From assembly GCA_900314165.1 (NCBI GenBank), contig OMUE01000139.1, positions 1 through 6,020 on the forward strand: a stretch of DNA of 6,020 nt, given 5' to 3'. Every line of letters begins with the position of its first letter. Position 1 is the stretch's first letter. The notes under the pieces are model-generated. The model did not search any database and had not been told where the DNA came from. It worked only from the letters and a program-made list of their open reading frames with translations. The translations under genes were made by a program, and so were the position numbers. Of this stretch, positions 1 to 5,622 are shown piece after piece. The stretch comes from an uncultured Acidaminococcus sp. Its GTDB lineage: Bacteria; Bacillota_C; Negativicutes; Acidaminococcales; Acidaminococcaceae.

Positions 1-1407
1 CAGGATGCAGAAACCGTCCGCTATGGCTCTGCCGACTCGGACTTTGCCCTGCGGCTCTATCACAAGTTCAACGACTGGTTCGACCGCTACCTCCCGAAGC
101 ACAGGTACATCGTGGAGGAGATTGAAAGTCCGACCGCCGTGTACCTTGGCATCATGAAAACGAATGGTATCCCGGTCAACCTCCCGCTTATGCAGGAGCG
201 AAAGTCAGAAGCCGAGGCCGAGATGGAGCGTATCCGCAAGGAGATCGGATTCATCATCGGAGATGTGAACATCGGCGCGAACTGCTCCACGCAGGCGTTC
301 AAGAACTATCTGTATAAAGACCTGGGGCTGCCTATCTTAAAGACCACGGAAACGAACCGCGAGGCTGCGGACGATATGACCATGACGCTCCTCAAGGAGT
401 GGTGCGATGCGAACCGTCCCGAACTGTCGGGGCTATTCACGCTGGTGCAGGAGTACCGCAAGTGGGGCAAGATCAAGTCCACCTATATCGACGGGTACTT
501 GAAATACCTCAATCCCGTGACGGGCTGCATCCATCCGGAACTGTTTGCTCTATCCACGGATACGGGCAGGATGAACTGCCGTAATCCGAACGCACAGAAT
601 ATGCCCAGGAAAACCAATGATCCCATCGGCGTCCGCAATTTTATAAAAGCGCCGGAGGGATGCCTTATCCTGTCGCTTGATTTTTCGCAGATAGAACTGC
701 GCGTGGGCGCGTTCTACTGCCGCGATGAAGTGATGATGGATACATACCGCAAAAACGGCGATATTCACGCCGCCACGACCAGCGTCATTTTCGGCGTGAG
801 CTATGAGGAAGCCCAGGACAAGCATTCGGAAAATTACAAGGAACACAGGACGATTGCCAAAAATGTGAACTTTGGCACTTTTTATGGGCTGTTCCCGCGT
901 GGACTCCAGAAAACACTGAAATTCAAGGCGGGGGTTGAAAAATCCGTGAGTGAGTGTGAGGAGATACTTTTCAACCTCAAGCACGGATACAAGGGGCTGA
1001 CCGCGTGGCAGGAAGAGACGAAGGCAGAAGCCGCAAGGCGTATGTACTCGGAAACCTGGCTCGGACGGCGCAGGTACCTTCCCGGAATCGCCTCGGACAA
1101 TTGGGGCCAGAAGTCATTTGCGGAGAGGTGTTCGCTGAACACGCCTATCCAGGGAACGGCTGCGGACATTCTGAAACTTGCCATTACGAGGATACTTGCC
1201 GGACTGCCGGAGCGTGAATGGCTCAAGCCCATCCTTCAGATACACGATGAACTGACTTTCATTATCCCGGAGGACAGGCTGTCGGAGGCGGTGGCTTTTA
1301 TCCGTGCTTGCATGGAAGAGAAGCCCTTCCCGGAGTTTGACCTTCCGCTGATTGCGGAGGCATCTGCCGGACCGACCTTTGGAATGATGGAAGAACTGGA
1401 GGACTGA
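1..1407 (+). CDS. Family A (Pol I-type) phage DNA polymerase, 5'-truncated by window edge
   Basis: This is the C-terminal 468 residues of a template-directed DNA polymerase, the replicative enzyme of the phage. The frame is open from base 1 with no in-frame ATG before the GTG at 112. The residues before that GTG (ending HRYIVEEIESPTAVYLG) read as ordinary polymerase sequence, so the start lies upstream. Counting from base 1, motif A is DFSQIELR with catalytic D227. Motif B runs R283-x3-K287-x3-F291-G-x2-Y295-G. Motif C is H415-D416-E417 in LQIHDEL. All palm and finger residues are therefore present. Family members of this phage type are usually around 640-650 residues with an N-terminal 3'-5' exonuclease, so roughly the exonuclease part is missing here; whether it is present upstream cannot be seen. 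The next gene begins 2 bp after the stop. Family assignment is very secure. Confidence 0.96.
   Translation, partial: QDAETVRYGSADSDFALRLYHKFNDWFDRYLPKHRYIVEEIESPTAVYLGIMKTNGIPVNLPLMQERKSEAEAEMERIRKEIGFIIGDVNIGANCSTQAFKNYLYKDLGLPILKTTETNREAADDMTMTLLKEWCDANRPELSGLFTLVQEYRKWGKIKSTYIDGYLKYLNPVTGCIHPELFALSTDTGRMNCRNPNAQNMPRKTNDPIGVRNFIKAPEGCLILSLDFSQIELRVGAFYCRDEVMMDTYRKNGDIHAATTSVIFGVSYEEAQDKHSENYKEHRTIAKNVNFGTFYGLFPRGLQKTLKFKAGVEKSVSECEEILFNLKHGYKGLTAWQEETKAEAARRMYSETWLGRRRYLPGIASDNWGQKSFAERCSLNTPIQGTAADILKLAITRILAGLPEREWLKPILQIHDELTFIIPEDRLSEAVAFIRACMEEKPFPEFDLPLIAEASAGPTFGMMEELED
1398..1402 (+). promoter_or_regulatory. Ribosome binding site for the DUF4406/DUF7768-like gene
   Basis: A GGAGG core lies inside the last codons of the polymerase gene, 7 nt before the ATG at 1410. 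It fixes that start and implies translation close behind the polymerase stop codon. Confidence 0.75.
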
Positions 1408-1409
1408 CT

Positions 1410-1829
1410 ATGTACAAAAACAGCGAGGGCTACGCCGATCCGACCGCAGGGTCGGCGATGAGCCAGATAATGAAGGAATACCGGCAGAAGCAGAAAAAAC
1501 GCTATGCCGACAAGAACCGCAGGAAGATCTATGTGGCTTCCAAATATGCGGGCGATGTGGATGCGAATGTCACGGCGGCGATCACATACTGCCGTCGTGT
1601 GATAGACGAGGGCTATATGCCGGTGGCGAGTCATCTTCTGTATCCGCAGATACTTAACGATAACGATCCCAACGAGCGGGGCCTTGGGCTGCTGTTCGGG
1701 CTTGCGCTCCTTCGAATGTGCGATGAGGTGTGGGTGTTCGGCAGCGTATCGCCGGGTGTCGCACAGGAGATCGAGGAGGCAAAGCGGCTGAAGAAACAGA
1801 TCAGATATTTTGAGGAGGTGGGCGCATGA
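1410..1829 (+). CDS. DUF4406/DUF7768-like small phage protein (nucleoside 2-deoxyribosyltransferase-like fold)
   Basis: This 139-residue protein is seen in many clostridial phages and prophages. From about residue 38 it shows the pattern of the family: KIYVASKYAGDV, then NVTAAITYCR, then the HLLYPQILNDNDPNER segment, a GLLFGLALLRMCDEVWVFG strand-helix-strand, and a final SPGVAQEIEEAKRLKK helix. The family resembles nucleoside 2-deoxyribosyltransferases and related Rossmann-like nucleotide-binding proteins, so a role in nucleotide metabolism or salvage is possible but not proven; no reaction should be assigned. Residues 1-37 are basic and look like a variable extension. The gene sits 2 bp after the polymerase and its stop overlaps the primase-helicase start (ATGA, 1826-1829), so it is part of the replication transcript. 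No signal peptide or membrane segment is seen. Confidence 0.85.
   Translation: MYKNSEGYADPTAGSAMSQIMKEYRQKQKKRYADKNRRKIYVASKYAGDVDANVTAAITYCRRVIDEGYMPVASHLLYPQILNDNDPNERGLGLLFGLALLRMCDEVWVFGSVSPGVAQEIEEAKRLKKQIRYFEEVGA
1813..1818 (+). promoter_or_regulatory. Ribosome binding site for the primase-helicase gene
   Basis: An AGGAGG core lies 7 nt before the ATG at 1826, inside the end of the preceding gene. With the ATGA overlap it indicates translational coupling between the two genes. Confidence 0.8.
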
Positions 1830-4315
1830 ATGTAACGGTGACCGATGTACTCGGTTCTCTCTTTAATCCGACCGATACCGTCTGCTTCCGCGTCTTTGAC
1901 GATAAGAAGGGCGGCGTGTTCCAGGGGTCGAAGCTGTCCTGCGAATGCGGGAAGTACAAGAGCATCGAGGAGACGCTCAAGAACCACAACGCCATGAACC
2001 GCGGCATCTTCTTCGTGGTCAACTACGGCGGCCAGGACGATGATTCCATTACGAGGATTAACGCGCAGTTCGTGGAGATGGACAACGACAGCTTTGAAGA
2101 TCAGCAGAAAAAGATCGATGCGTTCCCGCTCCCTCCGTCCATGATCATGAAAACGCAGAAATCCTACCATGTCTACTGGTTCATGGATTCAACTGCCAAG
2201 GTGGAGCGTTTCCGCACGATACAGACGCAGCTTGTAAAGCACTTTGACGGCGATCCGGTATGCGTGAACGAGTCGAGGGTCATGCGTCTTCCCGGTTTCA
2301 TGCACTGCAAGAAGGATACTCCCGTGGAGGTGACCTGCGTCAGCTTCCATCCCGAACGCAAATACACGCAGGATCAGCTGTCGGATGTGCTGCCGGAGGT
2401 GGACCTTGTACCCGTGGAGCGCAAGAGCGGCACGGAAAAGGGCATCGACCAGGTCATGCGCTCGTGTGTTTTCATGCAGCATTGCCGCGACGACGCCGCG
2501 TCCTTGTCGGAGCATGACTGGTACGCCATGATCACGAACCTCGCTCCCTTTGAGGGAGGCACGAAGATGATCCACGACCTGTCCGCTCCGTATCCTGGTT
2601 ATAGCGAGGGCAACACACAGAAAAAGATCAATCACTTCCTGGAGAGCGGAACGAATCCCATCACCTGCAAGACTATCTGCGAAAAGGGCTTCAAGTGTCC
2701 GAAATTCGCAGCCGGCGAATGCCCGGTGAAGTCCCCTGCGGCGTGGTGCTATCAGCCGTTGTCCGCTGACGATCTTCTTGACATCCTGCACGGCATCCCC
2801 GTGACTGGAGAAGCGATAAAAGACCTGCAGGCGGCGAAACAGTTCGTGTCGGATTATCTGTATAACCAGGACGTGGTGACAGCGGACGTTATCATCAATT
2901 CCGAAATCCGCGACCATTTCAAGCTGAAGGCGTCGTTCCTGAAATCGCTGAACATGGTATTCAAGGACGCCAGCAAAGCGTACCAGGCAAGTAAGAACGC
3001 AAAGAGAGCCAAGGCGGGTACGGCGATCCCCGACTGGTACGAGCCGACCGACAAGGGTCTGCGTTTCCTGCCCGGTGTGCTTGCAAAGGATATGTCCGAT
3101 GGGCAGCAGGTGTTCTATGCGGCGGAGCAGCACTTCAGCTATCGCGGCGGCGTGTATGTCGAGATGTCCGAGATGGAAGCGCAGCGGCTCGTGCAGGAGA
3201 AGATGCTGATCCGTGAGACGAAGATGTCGCAGATCATTGATGCGGAGAAACAGTGGCGTCTCCTGGTGCAGAGGGACATCCGCGAACTGAACGCAAATCC
3301 CTACATCATCAATGTCCGTAACGGCTTATACAACGTGCTGGAGGATACGCTGACAGAACACACGCCGGATTATTACTCTACGGTGCAGCTGAACGTGACC
3401 TATGACAAAAAAGCGGACTGCCCGCTGTTTAAGAAGTTCCTTGCGGAGTCGATGGGCGGCGATATGGAACAGGTCGCCCTGATACAGGAAATGCTCGGAT
3501 ACTTCCTCATCCCGGTCAACTCAGCGCAGAAGTGCTTTGTCATTGTGGGCGTGGCGTCAGCCGGAAAGTCGGTGCTACTCCGGGTATTGAACGATGTGCT
3601 GCTCGGCAAGCAGAACGTGTCAAATGTATCCTGGCAGGCTCTGAACGAGCGTTTCAAGACGGCGGAGCTTTTCGGCAAGCTGGCTAACATCTTTGCCGAC
3701 CTGCCTACGAAGAACATTGACGATAACGGCATCTTCAAGGCTCTTGTCGGCGAGGACTATCTGACCGTGGAGAAAAAGAACAAGAATCCGTTCTCGTTCC
3801 AGTCGAGCGCAAGGCTCCTGTTCTCCTGCAACAGCATACCGAAGAACTACGGCGATAAGTCGGAGGGCTTTTACCGCAGGCTCATCATCATACGGTTCAA
3901 TCATACTGTGCCGCAGGACAAGCGCGATCCCGAACTTTTGGAGAAGTTCCGAATGGAGGCGGATGGCATTTTCCTGTTCGCTTTGGAAGGGCTGCGCAGA
4001 CTGATGAACAATCACTATGTGTTCTCCGAGACGCAGGTCAATGCGGACGAGCTTCAGCAGTACCGCGAGGAGTCGGATTCCGTGCTGTCGTTCGTGAAGG
4101 ACTATTGTGAACTGGATGCGGAGTATAGCGCCGGGTCCACGGAACTGTTCAACGCATATAAGGGGTACTGCGAGGAATGCGGTCTGAAGCCGTACTCGCA
4201 GAAGAACTTCGTGCAGCAGATCACGGCGGCGTTCCCCGATGTGACCAGGGACATCGACCGCATGGCGAAAAGGCGCATTTTAATGGGGATAAGGCTCGGA
4301 GAGGTGCTGGGATGA
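1826..4315 (+). CDS. Primase-helicase: RepB/AEP-like primase domain fused to SF3 (D5/P4-type) helicase
   Basis: This 829-residue phage replication protein is expected to lay primers and unwind DNA. The N-terminal half carries archaeo-eukaryotic-primase-like signatures: an acidic QFVEMDND segment (E84, D86), SYHVYW (H115), and NESRVMRLPGF (148-158) followed by HCKK. A cysteine cluster, C281, C285, C291, C299 and C308, may bind zinc. A D5_N-like linker fills roughly 420-540. The ATPase follows: Walker A GVASAGKS (575-582), a Walker B-like LANIFADLP (619-627), sensor-like LLFSCNSIP (664-672), and an arginine-finger candidate in FYRRLIIIRF (682-691). The last 80 or so residues resemble the winged C-terminus of P4-family helicases. 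The start is supported by AGGAGG at 7 nt. VapE-like helicases are a related alternative, but the primase half and motif set fit this fusion better. It lies directly before a candidate origin. Confidence 0.92.
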   Translation: MNVTVTDVLGSLFNPTDTVCFRVFDDKKGGVFQGSKLSCECGKYKSIEETLKNHNAMNRGIFFVVNYGGQDDDSITRINAQFVEMDNDSFEDQQKKIDAFPLPPSMIMKTQKSYHVYWFMDSTAKVERFRTIQTQLVKHFDGDPVCVNESRVMRLPGFMHCKKDTPVEVTCVSFHPERKYTQDQLSDVLPEVDLVPVERKSGTEKGIDQVMRSCVFMQHCRDDAASLSEHDWYAMITNLAPFEGGTKMIHDLSAPYPGYSEGNTQKKINHFLESGTNPITCKTICEKGFKCPKFAAGECPVKSPAAWCYQPLSADDLLDILHGIPVTGEAIKDLQAAKQFVSDYLYNQDVVTADVIINSEIRDHFKLKASFLKSLNMVFKDASKAYQASKNAKRAKAGTAIPDWYEPTDKGLRFLPGVLAKDMSDGQQVFYAAEQHFSYRGGVYVEMSEMEAQRLVQEKMLIRETKMSQIIDAEKQWRLLVQRDIRELNANPYIINVRNGLYNVLEDTLTEHTPDYYSTVQLNVTYDKKADCPLFKKFLAESMGGDMEQVALIQEMLGYFLIPVNSAQKCFVIVGVASAGKSVLLRVLNDVLLGKQNVSNVSWQALNERFKTAELFGKLANIFADLPTKNIDDNGIFKALVGEDYLTVEKKNKNPFSFQSSARLLFSCNSIPKNYGDKSEGFYRRLIIIRFNHTVPQDKRDPELLEKFRMEADGIFLFALEGLRRLMNNHYVFSETQVNADELQQYREESDSVLSFVKDYCELDAEYSAGSTELFNAYKGYCEECGLKPYSQKNFVQQITAAFPDVTRDIDRMAKRRILMGIRLGEVLG

Positions 4316-4500
4316 TGAATCCCGGCGGCCTTTCCACGAGTATCTTCGGAACACGAGAACACGTTGGAACACCAAAATCCTATCTCCCCATATATAAAAC
4401 ACATTTTTTATATACCTTGATTTTTCGCCACAAAAAATATATGAAAATGGGATTTCTCGTGTTCCTCGTGTTCCAAGCGTTGAAAATACGGAGGTTTTAG
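4312..4500 (+). CDS. Possible 62-residue hypothetical ORF across the repeat region
   Basis: An ORF of 62 codons starts in an ATGATGA overlap with the primase-helicase stop and ends at TAG 4498-4500. GGAGAGGTG at 4298-4306 gives a reasonable ribosome binding site. The product is basic, with a hydrophobic patch near the C-terminus (GFLVFLVFQ), and I recognise no domain. It crosses an AT-rich segment and the GAACAC repeats, which explain its REH..GT and FLVFLVF runs. It may therefore be an accidental open frame over a cis-acting DNA element rather than a working gene. The overlap and ribosome binding site favour a gene; the composition, lack of a known family and repeat content argue against. 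Comparison of synonymous and non-synonymous change in related phages would decide. Confidence 0.35.
   Translation: MMNPGGLSTSIFGTREHVGTPKSYLPIYKTHFLYTLIFRHKKYMKMGFLVFLVFQALKIRRF
4348..4372 (+). repeat. Left cluster of three GAACAC repeats
   Basis: GAACAC occurs at 4349-4354, 4357-4362 and 4367-4372, all in the + orientation and 8-10 bp apart. The first 12 bases of the cluster (GGAACACGAGAA, 4348-4359) recur exactly as the reverse complement at 4454-4465. The regular spacing near one helical turn suggests protein binding sites such as origin iterons or operators. Confidence 0.65.
4373..4453. other. AT-rich spacer between inverted repeat clusters; candidate unwinding element of a phage origin
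   Basis: By hand count 58 of the 80 bases at 4371-4450 are A or T (about 72%), in contrast to the GC-rich genes around it. It contains ATATATAAAA (4390-4399), a run of six T (4404-4409) and a run of six A (4432-4437). Being directly downstream of the primase-helicase gene and bracketed by inverted GAACAC clusters, it fits the layout of a replication origin with a DNA-unwinding element. This is an inference from layout; an operator region is the main alternative. Confidence 0.4.
4417..4445 (+). promoter_or_regulatory. Weak candidate promoter inside the AT-rich spacer
   Basis: TTGATT (4417-4422) and TATGAA (4440-4445) are 17 bp apart, each matching the sigma-A consensus at 4 of 6 positions. 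Transcription would begin near 4452, so the right GAACAC cluster would lie in the first transcribed bases and could act as an operator for the VRR-NUC to DUF1492 genes. AT-rich DNA yields such matches easily. Confidence 0.28.
4454..4474 (-). repeat. Right cluster of two GAACAC repeats, inverted relative to the left cluster
   Basis: GTGTTC occurs at 4459-4464 and 4468-4473, exactly 9 bp apart; on the minus strand these read GAACAC. The segment 4454-4465 is the exact reverse complement of 4348-4359, giving a 12-bp perfect inverted repeat with a 94-bp spacer. GGAACACGAG also matches 4465-4474 in reverse complement. Confidence 0.65.
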
Positions 4501-4506
4501 GAACAG

Positions 4507-4791
4507 ATGAAAGAAGCGGACATTGTAAAAGCGATCATGAAGTACCTTAAGACCGTGCCGGGGTGCTTCTGTTGGAAAGAACATGGCGGTATGTACGGGA
4601 CGGCGGGCATTCCCGATATCATTGCCTGCATTGGCGGACACTTCTTCGGATTCGAGGTCAAGACCGACAGTGGCAAACCTACGAAGCTCCAGGAAGCGAC
4701 AATCCGAAAAATCCTCGCGTCCGGCGGCACTGCCCTGGTGGTACGCTCGGTGGACGAGGTGCGAACCGTGGTAAACGGCTCTCTGCACTGA
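4507..4791 (+). CDS. VRR-NUC domain nuclease (PD-(D/E)XK superfamily)
   Basis: This 94-residue protein is a stand-alone VRR-NUC domain, a nuclease fold common in phage replication and recombination modules and expected to cut structured or branched DNA. The visible active-site pattern is E3 in the first helix, G34-I-P-D37 and E50-V-K52 (FEVK), followed by GKPTKLQEATI with Q62 and a closing GGTALVVRSVDEV strand-helix. All expected catalytic residues are present and the length is normal for phage versions. The start at 4507 has GGAGG at 4490-4494 with a long 12-nt gap, or a shorter AGGA at 4499-4502 with a 4-nt gap. It follows the candidate origin region and precedes a small unknown gene by 61 bp. 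In phages it may process replication or packaging intermediates; the substrate cannot be read from sequence. Confidence 0.93.
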   Translation: MKEADIVKAIMKYLKTVPGCFCWKEHGGMYGTAGIPDIIACIGGHFFGFEVKTDSGKPTKLQEATIRKILASGGTALVVRSVDEVRTVVNGSLH

Positions 4792-4837
4792 TACAAAGAT
4801 ACATCGCTCCATTGCAACGATGCCTATTTCCGACAGA

Positions 4838-4843
4838 GGGAGG
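4838..4843 (+). promoter_or_regulatory. Ribosome binding site that selects the 4853 start
   Basis: GGGAGG ends 9 nt before the ATG at 4853. The in-frame ATG at 4820 has no purine-rich site upstream, so the shorter reading is preferred. Confidence 0.75.
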
Positions 4844-4852
4844 CAAAAGCAT

Positions 4853-5080
4853 ATGAGCGACATCACAAATTACGAGAATCTGGCGAACGCAATCATCCTG
4901 CAGGCTGTGAAGGATTACCGCATGGCTCTGAAGAGTCTCAAGGCGAATCCAAGGAACAGGACGGCAATGGCGGACAAAGATGAAATCGAGAGGTTTTTCC
5001 GTTCTGACTGGTTCTCAGTATTAACAAGTGTTGACGGCGAGATGCTGATCCGCTCCCTGCAAATGGAGGTGGACGCATGA
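4853..5080 (+). CDS. Small conserved-looking phage protein of unknown function
   Basis: The gene encodes 75 residues from the ATG at 4853; an upstream in-frame ATG at 4820 would add 11 residues but lacks a ribosome binding site. The protein is mostly helical in appearance: a first helix NYENLANAIILQAVKDYRMAL, a basic linker with NPRNR, and a second part EIERFFRSDWFSVLTSVDGEML. I remember similar small proteins just before DUF1492-like genes in clostridial prophages but know no function for them, and no catalytic or metal-binding motif is visible. The stop overlaps the next start (ATGA at 5077-5080), so it is co-translated with the sigma-like regulator and may act with it. No signal peptide or membrane segment is present. 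Confidence 0.8.
   Translation: MSDITNYENLANAIILQAVKDYRMALKSLKANPRNRTAMADKDEIERFFRSDWFSVLTSVDGEMLIRSLQMEVDA
5065..5069 (+). promoter_or_regulatory. Ribosome binding site for the DUF1492-like gene
   Basis: GGAGG (continuing as GGAGGTGG) sits 7 nt before the ATG at 5077, within the end of the preceding gene, matching the coupled ATGA arrangement. Confidence 0.8.
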
Positions 5081-5490
5081 CCGCAAAAGAATATCTGAAC
5101 CAGGCGCGGCACCTGGACGCACTCATCAACTGCCGCCTGCATGAGATCGACTATTGGAGGGATTTATCGAGCAGCGTCTCAGGCACGAGATTTGATGGAA
5201 TGCCACACAGTCCCAACCGTCCGACAGAAGCTCCCTTCGTCAGGTGTCTTGAAAAGATAGACGAGATTCAGCGGAGCGTGGAGGAAAAAGTGGCGTACCT
5301 TGTACGGCTCAAGGAAGAGATCAACACGGCGATCGATATGCTTGAAAACCGTGATGAACAGCTGGTACTACGTTACCGCTATCTTGACGACTGTACCTGG
5401 GAGGAGATTTCCCGGATGCTGAACGTATCGCTCCGCACGGTACATCGCATACACGGGTCGGCTCTCCAGAATTTTTCTGTCCCGGATTGA
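5077..5490 (+). CDS. DUF1492-like phage regulator with sigma-70 region 4-type helix-turn-helix
   Basis: This 137-residue protein begins MTAKEYLNQARHLDALIN, the usual opening of DUF1492 phage proteins, followed by a long helical segment with a PHSPNRP turn (43-49) and a probable coiled coil around 55-90. Residues 89-133 resemble sigma-70 region 4: LENRDEQLVLRYRYLDDCTWEEI then SRMLNVSLRTVHRIHGSAL, with a helix-turn-helix at about 106-130. Related proteins (ArpU/RinA-type) are late-gene transcription activators in Gram-positive phages, so a role in turning on packaging and structural genes is likely but inferred. Its gene ends one base before a promoter region with three TGGCAC repeats, which may be its binding sites. 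It overlaps the preceding gene by ATGA. A free-standing sigma factor is less likely because region 2 is absent. Confidence 0.88.
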   Translation: MTAKEYLNQARHLDALINCRLHEIDYWRDLSSSVSGTRFDGMPHSPNRPTEAPFVRCLEKIDEIQRSVEEKVAYLVRLKEEINTAIDMLENRDEQLVLRYRYLDDCTWEEISRMLNVSLRTVHRIHGSALQNFSVPD

Positions 5491-5494
5491 AAGT

Positions 5495-5520
5495 TGGCAC
5501 GGTTTGGCACAGTATGGCAC
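5495..5520 (+). repeat. Three TGGCAC repeats at exact 10-bp spacing, candidate activator sites
   Basis: TGGCAC occurs at 5495-5500, 5505-5510 and 5515-5520. The spacing is one helical turn, so all three present the same face of DNA. They begin just after the stop of the DUF1492-like gene and end 13 bp before the -10 element, with the third covering where a -35 element should be. This is the layout of an activator-dependent promoter. Confidence 0.7.
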
Positions 5521-5530
5521 ACTTGACCTA

Positions 5531-5539
5531 TGGTATGAT
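5531..5539 (+). promoter_or_regulatory. Extended -10 promoter element, probable phage late promoter
   Basis: TGGTATGAT is a TGN extension directly joined to TATGAT (5534-5539), 5 of 6 matches to TATAAT. The expected transcription start is near 5546. No good -35 hexamer lies 17 bp upstream (AGTATG at 5511-5516), consistent with dependence on the TGGCAC repeats. The promoter would drive the HNH gene and the packaging genes beyond the window. Confidence 0.6.
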
Positions 5540-5565
5540 TACAATAGCAAAGTAGAATAAGACGA

Positions 5566-5599
5566 GCCTCGGAGGAGCGATCCTTCCGGGGCTTTTCTT
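5566..5599 (+). terminator. Intrinsic-terminator-like hairpin in the leader before the HNH gene
   Basis: Arms 5566-5575 (GCCTCGGAGG) and 5583-5592 (CTTCCGGGGC) pair over 10 bp, including two G-U pairs, around a 7-nt loop, and are followed by TTTTCTT. It could end the early transcript after the DUF1492-like gene. Because it also lies about 20 nt after the predicted late start, late transcripts would have to read through it. Confidence 0.7.
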
Positions 5600-5607
5600 A
5601 TGCACGG

Positions 5608-5614
5608 AAGGAGG
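5608..5614 (+). promoter_or_regulatory. Strong ribosome binding site for the HNH gene
   Basis: AAGGAGG lies 8 nt before the ATG at 5623. It is a close match to the anti-Shine-Dalgarno complement and stands clear of the upstream hairpin. Confidence 0.8.
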
Positions 5615-5622
5615 CGGCAACT

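Noticed and set aside
112..114. GTG as the start of the DNA polymerase gene
   Set aside because: The frame is open from base 1 and the upstream residues continue the polymerase sequence, so the GTG is internal and the gene is cut by the window edge.
550..984. 144-codon open frame on the minus strand
   Set aside because: It lies opposite motifs A and B of the polymerase and has no family resemblance; a shadow of the real gene.
2189..3133. 314-codon open frame on the minus strand
   Set aside because: It is antisense to the well-supported primase-helicase, has no recognisable domain, and follows from the GC-rich codon pattern of the + strand gene.
4416..4428. 13-bp exact match to 676-688 in polymerase motif A (CTTGATTTTTCGC)
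   Set aside because: A single 13-bp repeat in 6 kb has a substantial chance expectation (roughly 0.3), and no further similarity surrounds it.
4802..4822. CATCG...CGATG inverted repeat between the VRR-NUC and small protein genes
   Set aside because: Only 5 bp of stem with an 11-nt loop and no T-run; expected by chance.
4820..4852. Longer start for the small protein gene at ATG 4820
   Set aside because: No ribosome binding site precedes 4820, whereas GGGAGG is well placed for the ATG at 4853.
5523..5545. TTGACC with TACAAT as a conventional promoter
   Set aside because: The spacer is only 11 bp (5 bp to TATGAT), too short for sigma-A; the extended -10 reading is better.
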